Positions 7,705 to 16,544 of a DNA stretch of 64,000 nucleotides are shown one piece after another. Within the stretch, counting starts at the first letter, position 1; each line of letters starts with the position of its first letter. Both the position numbers and the translations under genes were made by a program. A model generated the notes under the pieces. The model had not been told where the DNA came from. It ran no database searches and saw only the letters and a list, made by a program, of their open reading frames with translations. This stretch comes from DATFKA01 sp035268885 (GTDB taxonomy: Bacteria > Bacteroidota > Bacteroidia > Chitinophagales > Saprospiraceae), in the NCBI GenBank assembly GCA_035268885.1, contig DATFKA010000107.1, positions 1 through 64,000 of the forward strand, read 5' to 3'.

Positions 7705-8760
7705 ATGCTAAAATACGCAGGCCAAGGACTTAAAGAAAAAGTGCGCATTCAGCGCAATCCGGAAATGGCGGCCAGAGCAGCCTGGCCCAAAACCGAACTT
7801 ATCCATCCCTACCTGGCTGATCCCGATCTCATCAAAGCCGTCAACCTGTCTATTTTGCTAAAGCGACCTTTGCTGCTGATGGGAGAGCCGGGTTGTGGAA
7901 AGACCCGCGTCGCTCAGGCCGTAGCCTACGAATTATACCATCAGACTAATGGGCAGGATATCCAACAGGACTACCGAAGTCTTTACTTCGAATGGAATAT
8001 AAAATCTAGTTCTAAGGCCCAGGAAGGCCTCTATTCTTTTGATGCCATCCGACGCCTGGGGGATGCCCAGATTTTAAGTGCCCAGGCAAAAGCGGATGAA
8101 AATATTGATTTGGAAAAAGAGCTGGACAAGCAAAAATACATTGAATACGGTGAGATGGGACAGGCTTTTCGCAAATCAACCGATGAACAGCGCCGCCCCG
8201 TCTTGCTGATTGATGAGATTGATAAGGCAGACATTGACTTTCCCAACGATTTACTTAATGAATTGGATAATGCCTTTTTTCGCATTTCAGAAACGGGAGA
8301 GCGGATTAGTGCCGCGGTGAAACCCATCGTTTTTATCACCAGTAATGCCGAGAAAGATCTGCCGGATGCCTTTTTACGCCGCTGTCTATTTCACTACATC
8401 AAGCCCTTCGATGAGCAGATGTTTATCAAGATTGTAAACAGTCGCTTTTACCAATTAGACCAGCCCGAACCAGCGGAAGAACTCGTAGAGAAGGCGGTGC
8501 AACAGTTCATTGCCATTCGCGACAAAATTAACGATCAGAAATCGGTCACCGGGAAATCCATCTCCACCAGCGAACTAATCGATTGGTTTGAAGCCCTCAA
8601 ATATTACCAGCGGATAGATTCGGCGGATGCCTCTGAAAGCACCAAGCTGTTGCTGAGCGAATTGGCGAAAGCCGGGAAAGGTACACTGGAAATTCCCTTC
8701 CGACAGGTGCTGCTGAAAAACTGGAATACCCTGGCCGCTTTTGATGAATTTAAAAAATAA
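7705..8760 (+). CDS. MoxR-family AAA+ ATPase
   Basis: A 351-residue AAA+ ATPase. Walker A is GEPGCGKT (60-67), Walker B LLIDEID (167-173), sensor 1 is the Asn in FITSNAEKDLP (N214), and an Arg-finger pair follows (FLRRCLFHY, R225-R226). MoxR ATPases work as chaperone-like machines with vWA partners, and a vWA gene begins 5 bases after this stop codon. In the ternary conflict systems the MoxR-vWA pair is thought to control effectors by ATP-driven remodelling. All key residues are present, so it should be active. Confidence 0.93.
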   Translation: MLKYAGQGLKEKVRIQRNPEMAARAAWPKTELIHPYLADPDLIKAVNLSILLKRPLLLMGEPGCGKTRVAQAVAYELYHQTNGQDIQQDYRSLYFEWNIKSSSKAQEGLYSFDAIRRLGDAQILSAQAKADENIDLEKELDKQKYIEYGEMGQAFRKSTDEQRRPVLLIDEIDKADIDFPNDLLNELDNAFFRISETGERISAAVKPIVFITSNAEKDLPDAFLRRCLFHYIKPFDEQMFIKIVNSRFYQLDQPEPAEELVEKAVQQFIAIRDKINDQKSVTGKSISTSELIDWFEALKYYQRIDSADASESTKLLLSELAKAGKGTLEIPFRQVLLKNWNTLAAFDEFKK

Positions 8761-8765
8761 TACCC

Positions 8766-9938
8766 TTGCCGGATATCCACGACATACCACTACTGCCGTT
8801 CTTTTTGCGCTGGCGCCATTACGAACGCAGCTACGGTCGCCTCACCAGCGACCCGGAGACCTTTTTACTTCTCCTGGAGGAATTAGCCAGGGGCTATGGC
8901 TTATTCACCAGGGCCGATCTACTGATACTCTGTAAAACTGTCCTCCTGAAACCCGGACACGAGGAGCAGGATTTCGAGCGGATGTTTAACCAATACCTGA
9001 GACAGATTCAGGCCCGGCAGCAGGAAAAAGATACCGCCCGAAAATCGGATGCGGAGCAACCAACGGATCCTGTCGATACTCCCGCCGACAAATCTGCGGT
9101 GGATGCAACAGACAATAAACCAGCAGAGTCACCGACGGAGGCGGAGGAGTCTAAGCAAACATCCAGTTCAGAAGAGCTGGTGGAGCAGGGGGGGATGATT
9201 TCCATTTATTTCGAGGAGGCCGGGCAGGGGCTGGAAGGTATTCAAATGGATAGCTCCCAACGGGATATTAGCGAATTGATTTTTCAGAAATCTTTTATTA
9301 TTCAGGGAGACGATTACCTGCTGCCGACCCGGGTCTTACAACAAGCCTGGCGCTCCATGCGTAATTTACAGGAAGTAGGTGTAAAGCGGCTTCTCGATCT
9401 GGACAAAACCATTCGCCAGGTGGCCAATACTGGTTTTTTGGGGAAACCCGCCCTCCGGGCAGACTATCAGAATACGGCACAGCTGACCATACTGATCGAT
9501 GACTCTCCTTCCATGGTGGCCTTCGCGGGCCTGGCCGAAAAAATGATCCGGACGGCCACTCAGGATCGCCACTTCCAGGACTTACGGGTCTTTTATTTTG
9601 ATAATGTGCCGGAAGATTATCTGTTTAGGAGCCCCGGACTCCAGAATCCGGTCGATATCGCTGACTTTTTACTGCAGCCGCGGTCATCGGTCCTGGTGTT
9701 TAGTGACGCAGGTGCGGCTCGGGGTATGCTAAATTGGGATAGAGTGAGCGAAACGCTGGCTTTTATTAAATTGATTAATGCACCCCACTTTGTCTGGGTC
9801 AATCCCATCCCCAGAAAGCGTTGGGAGCACAGTAGCGCAGAGCTTATTGCCTTGAAAACGGGACTTATGTTCTCCAGCAATCCACTGGAATTTCGTAATG
9901 CCATCAAGCAATTACGTGGTAAGCTGAGATCATCGTAA
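8766..9938 (+). CDS. vWA-domain protein, partner of the MoxR ATPase
   Basis: A 390-residue protein. The start is taken as TTG at 8766, 5 bases after the MoxR stop: no in-frame ATG exists before residue 73, and the N-terminal region (LPFFLRWRHYERSYGRL) looks like the usual start of this family. Residues 1-80 are helical, 85-140 a low-complexity Asp/Glu/Ser/Thr/Pro linker, and about 235-390 a von Willebrand A fold. The MIDAS motif is D245-x-S247-x-S249 in LIDDSPSM, with a second conserved strand VLVFSDAG. Together with the MoxR protein it forms the regulatory core of the predicted system. Confidence 0.85.
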   Translation: MPDIHDIPLLPFFLRWRHYERSYGRLTSDPETFLLLLEELARGYGLFTRADLLILCKTVLLKPGHEEQDFERMFNQYLRQIQARQQEKDTARKSDAEQPTDPVDTPADKSAVDATDNKPAESPTEAEESKQTSSSEELVEQGGMISIYFEEAGQGLEGIQMDSSQRDISELIFQKSFIIQGDDYLLPTRVLQQAWRSMRNLQEVGVKRLLDLDKTIRQVANTGFLGKPALRADYQNTAQLTILIDDSPSMVAFAGLAEKMIRTATQDRHFQDLRVFYFDNVPEDYLFRSPGLQNPVDIADFLLQPRSSVLVFSDAGAARGMLNWDRVSETLAFIKLINAPHFVWVNPIPRKRWEHSSAELIALKTGLMFSSNPLEFRNAIKQLRGKLRSS

Positions 9939-10054
9939 CGATCCCTAAGTTTTTCCACCCATGTTGCGTACCTAAAGGCACTCGTTTATTTACCTTATAC
10001 CTTAGTTCTAGAACCAATCCCCCCTGTTCAGCAGGACGGATTAAATATAGGAAG

Positions 10055-13000
10055 ATGAATAAAAAAATACAGCAATACCTCGACAAGTACGAAGCCCTGG
10101 GCTACGATGAAGATCACCTGCTCTTTGCTTGTCATGCCGCCTTCCCAACGGGAGTGACGGTGCACATGCTGTATCAGCTGTGGGCGAATTTCTCCGTGGT
10201 GCCGGGCCGTCCCAAACCACTGGATCCCATGGTGATATCCGATTTTTTATTGTCCAATCTGGTTCGGGAGACCAGCCTGGGGGTCTTCGAGATTCAGGGA
10301 AGTCTGCGCCGGGAACTATTAGCCCTTTTAAAATCGGACGAGCGCTTTGGAGAAGATCGGATTCGGGCACTGGCCTATTTCCTCTATCAGTATATTCAGC
10401 GCAGTCTGCAGGAGCGCGACTACGATACTTTTCGCGAGACACAGTACTGGACGGCCATGGCCGTCATTGCCCCGAATCGGGCGGCGAAGGAAATCGGGAA
10501 CTTATTGAGTAATAAAATAAAGGCGGAGGATACGGGCGAAATTCTGCGTCTGAATAAGCTATTGGAGCAAATCGGTCAGGAGGAAAAAAGTTTTGAAAAC
10601 ATCCTGCATTATTCCCGGGGACTGCGCGATGGCCTATTAGAGCGACCCAGGGCCGCTACCGAATCTTTTAATAAGGTCATGGTCATTGGGGAGAGCGATC
10701 GGGACGATCAGCTTTCGCTAAAAATACCCCTGCTCAAGTCGGTGGTCTCCGATGAAGTGCAATTCCGCCAGGCACCGAGTCTGTCGCAGCGCAAAGCGCA
10801 GGAATTGGCGGAAGCGCGGATAGAGGAGGTTTTAAAAACAGGAGCACAGAGATTAGATTTGAGTGGCATTGCGAACTTGATACAAGTGCCGGAGTCTATT
10901 AAAAAATTAACCAGTTTACAAGAGCTAATTGCCAGTAATTGTGATCTGGAAGTTTTTCCAGATTTTTCCGATATGTCTTCTTTGACTAGCATTATTTTAA
11001 GAGAGAATAAATTGTCAAAACTACCTTCGACGATACCTGCAACTGTAATAGATGTCTTAGATGTTGGACAAAATGAATTAGTTCAAATCGATAATAGATG
11101 GATTGCTAATGCAAATCTTAAGTTATTGGTTTTGGACCATAATCAATTACAAATAATGCCAGCTAACTTTTTAGAATCTAAAGAAAAGGATCAGGTCATA
11201 AAACTTGGAAACAACCCCTGGCTCAATTTACCTCAGCCATCAGCGTTTTCGCAGGCCCTGGAAGCCGCCCGTGAGCACTGGTTACGGATTCCGGATGCAG
11301 CCCCCTGTATTCAGCTCTTTGGCCTGGGCTATCAATTGGGGGAGACTATATTGGATGTTGGGGATGGATTATCTTCCTGGGAAAAAGCCGAACAGATCAC
11401 GGTGCAAAATAAACTGGTTTTACATCGGTTCGCCCTGTACAACTATGCGCCGTCGACGGAGGTAGATCTACAGATATTATATTTTGGTGGAGAAAATTTT
11501 GAATTGATTACCACCTGGTCCAGGCCTGAAATTGTGGAGTCAACTAGGCCGGAAGACTTCGCTACCTTACTGGCCAATCGCAGCTCCTTCACAAACGTCG
11601 TTATCCTAAACGTACCCAACAGCGCCGCCTACGCCGAAGCTTTACTGGCCGTTGGCTTCCCTGCCGTGATTGCGGCACCTGGTGATTTAAGTGAGGCGCA
11701 GTTGTTTGGTTTCCAGGAAGACTTTTTTGCAGCGCTGCGCGACGGACTAAGTGTTCGGGCAGCTTTCGTACGGGTGGTCGAGGAATACGGTTCTTCGGGT
11801 AGCATGGAGCAAATGAGTTATACCTCTAATATCCAGCAAACGGAATCGAATATAGGGCCGGATCCTGCCTTCCTGGGCAAACTCTGGGAAATTTATGAAA
11901 CGGAGGGGAGCAGGGTCAATTGGGATTGGCAACTGCCGGATATCGAAGCCCAAAGTATGGCCGAGGAAGCAAGTGGTACGGATGACTTGAGTGCCTGGCA
12001 GGAAGAACAACAAAAGCTGCTTTCCAGTCGTAGTGTGGGCGATACTTTGGAAGCGCTGGAACCCCAAATCCGGATGGGTACAGCCGTTTACCATGATCTG
12101 GTGATCCTGAGTGACCATCAGGCGTTTTTAGAAGAACTCATCGGTGGCTCCGCTCTTTCTTCAGAGGAGCAGGAGCGGCAGCGCAGTACCCTGCGGCAAT
12201 ACGTAGTTAATTTAATCCGGAACGTCAATGCACAAGACCTGCGCGATTCCCCTTCGGACAAAGGCCCGAAGGAAAATATGATCACGCTCAGGCACAACTT
12301 ATATACGCACTTACGTAAAAATAAATGGGCGAATTTATGGGCCGAATTGGATCAGCGATTGAAGCCCACGGCCGTTAATTTTGATCGGTTCTTCTGGGAG
12401 TGGAAATATCAGCGCACCGAGGCCCAGTGGCAGACCGATACGATTTCCCTCGAAAAAACCCTGGAATTCCGGGCCCGGAATGTCGAGGCCCTTTGTAGTT
12501 TTATTAATGGCATCAGTGCCGATCAATTAAAAGAGAACATGGGTGATCTGGGAATAGGGACGCCCCTTGAATACTTTGAGTACGGCATCCTTCGCCTTTT
12601 GCCGAAAGGCGACTTCCAGAATATTCTTTATTATATCCAGGATAAGCTGGCCGCCACGCGCGGACTAAATAATCAATTCAGGGCATGGGAAGAACGCTTA
12701 CTGGATCTGGAAAAAAGCCGCCAAAGTGGCCGCATGGAACTGGAGGATTACGAGAGAGATTACGAGCAGATTATTCGGCAGTGGGGTGATTTTCTAAAGG
12801 AAGAAATGAGCGAAGCGCTGCTGCGCCCCGATTATCTGGCATTCGAACGTGGTAATCTGCAGGATCAGCTTAATCGTTTGCAAGCCCAAAAAGCTTTCGA
12901 TTCCACACAAAAAAATCAACTGGAGCGGGAGTTAAAATTGGTGGAAAGCTTGATGACCGAAACGGCTTTCGCTGAGATCGACTGGCCATCGATTGTCGAA

Positions 13001-13663
13001 TGTTACGAACCCCTGGCGGAGAATCGTCTGCTGGAGGCGGCCGAGCGCTTACTGGCGCATACTCAGGCCATACCCCATCGAATATCAGAGCAGGCAGCAG
13101 ATTTGCTGGATCGCCTGTCCTTATTAGAAAAGGATCGGTCCCGGCTCAGTTTTTCGGAATACCGAAAAGAGCACAGTGATTTGACCAATGGTCTGGTGAT
13201 TAGTATCGGAGAAGTTTTGGCTGATGCCCAGTTGCCCGATCCACGTCGCGATTCGGATCTACAACGGTATTTGTACGATCAGGTAGACCATTGGGTAAAA
13301 GAGGGTCAGCTCAAACAAGCTTTCGCCTACTTGCGCGAGGCGCTGGCACCGGCCAGTATCGGTCTGGAAAGCATAGTTGAATTGTCCGCCAGCTATTATC
13401 TGCTGGAAGCGGCGCAGTACGATGAGAAAATTGATTACGGAGCTATTCTGGAGCAGCTGAATCAGTACGAGCGCTATTTATACGAAGTTCTGGAGGGCGA
13501 ATTGGACCTGCGACACGACTTTGTGGCCAGGGAGCAGCAGCGGTTGGAAAGGGCCTTAGAGGAGGTGTCAAAGCAGGGTAAGCGAAAGAAGTTTGATGTC
13601 CGTAAGGATGGAGACTACCAACGCCTGCAAGAAGCACTGCGCTTCTTGTCGAAGTTTAAATAA
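10055..13663 (+). CDS. Large LRR protein with catalytically dead CHAT-like domain and helical adaptor repeats
   Basis: A 1202-residue cytoplasmic protein; I know no close named family for the whole. Residues 10-100 look like a winged helix of the type found in MoxR-vWA systems (LLFACHAAFPTG ... VFEIQGSLRRELLALL). Residues 258-387 are about five leucine-rich repeats. Residues 400-600 align by eye with the CHAT domain of the 5855 protein (VVILNVPNSAAYAEALLAVG against FVFLNGCSTREQVEGLLAAG), but the Cys is lost (LNVPNS for LNGCS) and the His motif reads LYFGGEN for FHYAGHA. About 658-729, 868-918 and 1009-1055 are helical modules resembling effector-associated adaptor domains. The LRR part is about 34% G+C between flanks near 60%. 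It is probably the recognition or scaffold subunit (inference), and lies 116 bases after the vWA gene. Confidence 0.72.
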   Translation: MNKKIQQYLDKYEALGYDEDHLLFACHAAFPTGVTVHMLYQLWANFSVVPGRPKPLDPMVISDFLLSNLVRETSLGVFEIQGSLRRELLALLKSDERFGEDRIRALAYFLYQYIQRSLQERDYDTFRETQYWTAMAVIAPNRAAKEIGNLLSNKIKAEDTGEILRLNKLLEQIGQEEKSFENILHYSRGLRDGLLERPRAATESFNKVMVIGESDRDDQLSLKIPLLKSVVSDEVQFRQAPSLSQRKAQELAEARIEEVLKTGAQRLDLSGIANLIQVPESIKKLTSLQELIASNCDLEVFPDFSDMSSLTSIILRENKLSKLPSTIPATVIDVLDVGQNELVQIDNRWIANANLKLLVLDHNQLQIMPANFLESKEKDQVIKLGNNPWLNLPQPSAFSQALEAAREHWLRIPDAAPCIQLFGLGYQLGETILDVGDGLSSWEKAEQITVQNKLVLHRFALYNYAPSTEVDLQILYFGGENFELITTWSRPEIVESTRPEDFATLLANRSSFTNVVILNVPNSAAYAEALLAVGFPAVIAAPGDLSEAQLFGFQEDFFAALRDGLSVRAAFVRVVEEYGSSGSMEQMSYTSNIQQTESNIGPDPAFLGKLWEIYETEGSRVNWDWQLPDIEAQSMAEEASGTDDLSAWQEEQQKLLSSRSVGDTLEALEPQIRMGTAVYHDLVILSDHQAFLEELIGGSALSSEEQERQRSTLRQYVVNLIRNVNAQDLRDSPSDKGPKENMITLRHNLYTHLRKNKWANLWAELDQRLKPTAVNFDRFFWEWKYQRTEAQWQTDTISLEKTLEFRARNVEALCSFINGISADQLKENMGDLGIGTPLEYFEYGILRLLPKGDFQNILYYIQDKLAATRGLNNQFRAWEERLLDLEKSRQSGRMELEDYERDYEQIIRQWGDFLKEEMSEALLRPDYLAFERGNLQDQLNRLQAQKAFDSTQKNQLERELKLVESLMTETAFAEIDWPSIVECYEPLAENRLLEAAERLLAHTQAIPHRISEQAADLLDRLSLLEKDRSRLSFSEYRKEHSDLTNGLVISIGEVLADAQLPDPRRDSDLQRYLYDQVDHWVKEGQLKQAFAYLREALAPASIGLESIVELSASYYLLEAAQYDEKIDYGAILEQLNQYERYLYEVLEGELDLRHDFVAREQQRLERALEEVSKQGKRKKFDVRKDGDYQRLQEALRFLSKFK

Positions 13664-13701
13664 AAAATGTATCTGATGGGAGTACCCAATATGCCCCAAA
13701 A

Positions 13702-13735
13702 CAAAAAAAGCCGTTGGCGGGGGGCCAACGGCTTG
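13702..13735. terminator. Bidirectional terminator between convergent genes
   Basis: GCCGTTGGC (13710-13718) and GCCAACGGC (13724-13732) form a perfect 9-bp stem. On the minus strand it runs into seven T, so it is the likely terminator of the 13762-14742 gene. On the plus strand it ends the conflict operon with a weaker tail (TTGTAAT). Confidence 0.8.
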
Positions 13736-13761
13736 TAATAAATCGGTTTTCTAGAATAGCA

Positions 13762-14742
13762 CTATCTCAATTCAAAGCTGGAAGAGCCAGCCAGGTATCC
13801 TTTGTTGTATACTTCTACCTGATACGCACCTTCCATAAAGGCCTGACCCGGCGCCCATACGGTACAAACTTGTTGTACATCTTTTTCGTAAGGCACTTCG
13901 GCCGTACGGGTATACAGGGCCGCTTCGCCAGTAGCATTATTCTTAAATTCGCCGGAACCCAGGGTTTCAATGGCCAGGGTGACGCCGTCCGGATTCACGA
14001 TCCGTACGAAGAATAGTTCATTGCCGACGGGCGCTACGTCATTTTCGGTAGTATTGAAGCAGATCTCCAGTTGGTCCACATTTTTGGCTGCTCTTTTACG
14101 GGTGGTACTTCCGTTGTTGCGTACCTTCAGGCCCGTTACTTCCAGGGCGTCGACCTTTACTACGGAGGCAATATTTACCTTTTCGGAAAGACGCTCGGTG
14201 GTTTGTTCCAATTGTGCTTTTTGTGTTTCCAGTCTGGATTTGACGGCATTAAGAGAATCCGCCTGTTCTTTAGTCTGGGTCAGGGAACTCTCCAACTGGG
14301 TATTGACTTCCGTGAGTTGGGAGTTGGTAGCCGTGAGCTGTTCGTTTTCCTGGCGAAGTTGGTTGATTTCGGCCAGGTACTGTTGGGCCTTGGCGTTCAG
14401 ATCCTTGATCTGTGCCCGGGCGGATCCCAGGTTACGGCTATCGCGTAACAATTTATCGATTTGTGTTTTTTGGGAAGTCAGTTCTTCTTTTTGCTTTTCG
14501 ATGAGTGCGTTAAGTTCTTCGTTACTACCGCGCATCTCTTCCAAATCGGAAAGGGCCTGGTAGTAATCTTTTTCCAGTTCTGCCTTCAATTGCTCTACTT
14601 CGGCATTTTTAGTTTCCAGGGTACTTCCCTTCTTATTGGCCTTAAAATAGAGGATACCGAGTACCGCGGCGAGTAGGAAAAAAATGACGGCAGCTGCCAC
14701 GGCAGCATTTAAATACGTCTTTTGGTTAGCATTGTCAGTCAT
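13762..14742 (-). CDS. Membrane-anchored coiled-coil protein of unknown function
   Basis: A 326-residue protein with one transmembrane helix near 12-33 (AAVAAAVIFFLLAAVLGILY), a long coiled coil (35-215, rich in Gln, Glu, Leu and Lys) and a beta-rich C-terminal domain (215-326) containing LEICFNTTENDVAPVGNELFFVRI. The coiled coil and sensor-like end domain probably face the periplasm. Similar proteins are widespread and uncharacterised in Bacteroidota and are sometimes mislabelled as chromosome segregation proteins because of the coiled coil. I do not recognise a function. The gene is convergent with the conflict operon and divergent from the exonuclease gene. Confidence 0.7.
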   Translation of the reverse strand: MTDNANQKTYLNAAVAAAVIFFLLAAVLGILYFKANKKGSTLETKNAEVEQLKAELEKDYYQALSDLEEMRGSNEELNALIEKQKEELTSQKTQIDKLLRDSRNLGSARAQIKDLNAKAQQYLAEINQLRQENEQLTATNSQLTEVNTQLESSLTQTKEQADSLNAVKSRLETQKAQLEQTTERLSEKVNIASVVKVDALEVTGLKVRNNGSTTRKRAAKNVDQLEICFNTTENDVAPVGNELFFVRIVNPDGVTLAIETLGSGEFKNNATGEAALYTRTAEVPYEKDVQQVCTVWAPGQAFMEGAYQVEVYNKGYLAGSSSFELR

Positions 14743-14890
14743 AACCTCAAATGTTTAAAATGTTTAAATTGGATTTCGTTTGTTGCCCTAGAAACGATTG
14801 GGCCCTTTAAAAATTGTAATTTTTTGTTGAGTTTTAATACTTTTAAGAAAGCTATAACATGCTTTCCAGCTTTCGCAAAAAAAGAAAACC

Positions 14891-15649
14891 ATGATCGAAC
14901 ATATTGACCTGGCGCATATTCTCTTCCTCGATATCGAAACCGTATCGGCCGAACCCGACTTTCGGGCCCTCTCAGATGACTTTCAGGCCCACTGGCGACA
15001 CAAAGCCCGGCAGCAACTGCGCGTACCCGAAGAGGAACTTACCGACGATATGGTGATAGAAGCTTATCAGGACCGCGCGGCCATTTTTGCGGAATTCGGA
15101 AAAATCGTCTGTATATCGGTGGGGATCATGCACCGCGATAAGGACGATCAGCGACTGCGTATACGCCTGAAATCATACGCCAGTAGTGATGAGAAGGAAT
15201 TACTGGAAGACTTCAGTGCTTTGCTGGATCAGTATTACGCTAATAAATACCTCTGTGGGCATAACATTAAGGAATTCGATATTCCTTATATTTGTCGTCG
15301 CTTGCTATTCCACCAGTTACCCTTTCCCAAAGCTTTACAGATCCAGGGTAAAAAACCCTGGGAGACCAAGCATTTGCTCGATACACTGGAGCTCTGGAAA
15401 TTTGGCGATCGCAAGAATTTCACCTCGCTAAAGGTGCTGGCCAGCGTACTGAACTTCCCCAGTCCCAAAGATGATATCGATGGTAGCCAGGTAGGTCGGG
15501 TATACTGGGAAGACACCGATTTGGAGCGCATTGCTTTTTATTGCGAAAAAGACGTGCTGGCCACCGCACAATTATTCCTGCGCTTTCGCCGTCTGCCCAT
15601 CCTTGAAGACGATCAGGTTGCCCACGTAGATCGTGAGGAGGAGGAGTAA
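14891..15649 (+). CDS. 3'-5' exonuclease, PolB-like DEDD family
   Basis: A 252-residue member of the predicted 3'-5' exonucleases related to the proofreading domain of DNA polymerase B. The metal-binding acidic residues are visible as D14-x-E16 (LFLDIETVS), an Asp in the middle motif (CGHNIKEFDIPYICRR) and the last Asp in FYCEKDVLATAQLF. The length fits the family, and no polymerase domain is attached. It is probably a cytoplasmic nuclease of uncertain physiological role. The gene is 46 bases upstream of the aldo/keto reductase on the same strand. Confidence 0.85.
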   Translation: MIEHIDLAHILFLDIETVSAEPDFRALSDDFQAHWRHKARQQLRVPEEELTDDMVIEAYQDRAAIFAEFGKIVCISVGIMHRDKDDQRLRIRLKSYASSDEKELLEDFSALLDQYYANKYLCGHNIKEFDIPYICRRLLFHQLPFPKALQIQGKKPWETKHLLDTLELWKFGDRKNFTSLKVLASVLNFPSPKDDIDGSQVGRVYWEDTDLERIAFYCEKDVLATAQLFLRFRRLPILEDDQVAHVDREEEE

Positions 15650-15695
15650 GATGGATAGCAGTAACCTGAAATAATACAAAAATACCATATAGAAT

Positions 15696-16538
15696 ATGCA
15701 AGAGCTTACACTAAACGATGGAAATACAGTCCCTATTCTTGGACTGGGAACTTACGATGCAACCGGTGATAAAGGAGCGAAGGCGGTACAGATGGCTTTG
15801 GAAAAAGGCTATCGCTTAATTGATACAGCTGCCTATTACGAAAACGAGGAAGCCGTCGGAAAGGGCATTAAAGAAAGCGGGGTACCCAGGGAAGAAATTT
15901 TTGTCACCACCAAATTATGGCGGGATCAGTTGAGCTACGAGCAGGCCAAAAAAGGCTTTGAAGCTTCCCGCCAACGGCTAGGGCTCGATTATATTGACCT
16001 ATACCTGATCCACTGGCCCGCGAATGCCAAGAATTACGATAATTGGCAAAAAGCTAATGCCGATACCTGGCGGGCTATGGAAGACTTACAGGCAGAGGGG
16101 AAGATAAAATCCATTGGCCTGAGTAATTTCTGGCCAGAGCACCTGGAAGCCCTTGCCCAAACGGCGAAAGTCACACCGGCCGTAAATCAAATTGAGTTCC
16201 ATCCGGGCTATTGGCAGCCGGAAGTAACCCATTATTGCAAGCGGCAGGGGATTACCGTTGAATCCTGGTCGCCACTGGCTCAGGGACGGGTACTGGAGAA
16301 TGAAACAATAAAAGAAATAGCGGAGCGGCACCAAAAAACCATCGCGCAGATCTGCCTGCGTTGGATCGTTCAGCACGAAGTAATGGTGATTCCTAAATCT
16401 TCGAATCCCCAAAGAATGGAGGAAAACAAAGACATCTTCGATTTTGAGCTAAGTGACCAGGAGATGGAGCAGATCGACAGCTTACCGCAGACCGGTTTTA
16501 GTGGCGAATTACCCAACGAATGGCCGGATACGGTCTGA
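15696..16538 (+). CDS. Aldo/keto reductase (2,5-diketo-D-gluconate reductase-like)
   Basis: A 280-residue NADPH-dependent TIM-barrel reductase. The catalytic tetrad is visible as D43 and Y48 (LIDTAAYYEN), K73 (VTTKLWRD) and H106 (YLIHWP). The cofactor-binding tail reads VIPKSSNPQRMEEN. The sequence type suggests reduction of small aldehydes and ketones; the exact substrate cannot be read. It is not closely related to the aldo/keto reductase at 40042-40995, which belongs to another subgroup. Confidence 0.9.
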   Translation: MQELTLNDGNTVPILGLGTYDATGDKGAKAVQMALEKGYRLIDTAAYYENEEAVGKGIKESGVPREEIFVTTKLWRDQLSYEQAKKGFEASRQRLGLDYIDLYLIHWPANAKNYDNWQKANADTWRAMEDLQAEGKIKSIGLSNFWPEHLEALAQTAKVTPAVNQIEFHPGYWQPEVTHYCKRQGITVESWSPLAQGRVLENETIKEIAERHQKTIAQICLRWIVQHEVMVIPKSSNPQRMEENKDIFDFELSDQEMEQIDSLPQTGFSGELPNEWPDTV

Positions 16539-16544
16539 TACTGA

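Noticed and set aside
5022..13663. Prophage or integrative element
   Set aside because: No integrase, structural phage genes, tRNA or attachment repeats flank it; gene content fits a conflict operon.
13762..14742. SMC or chromosome-segregation protein
   Set aside because: Only the coiled coil is similar; there are no Walker motifs, and there is an N-terminal membrane helix.
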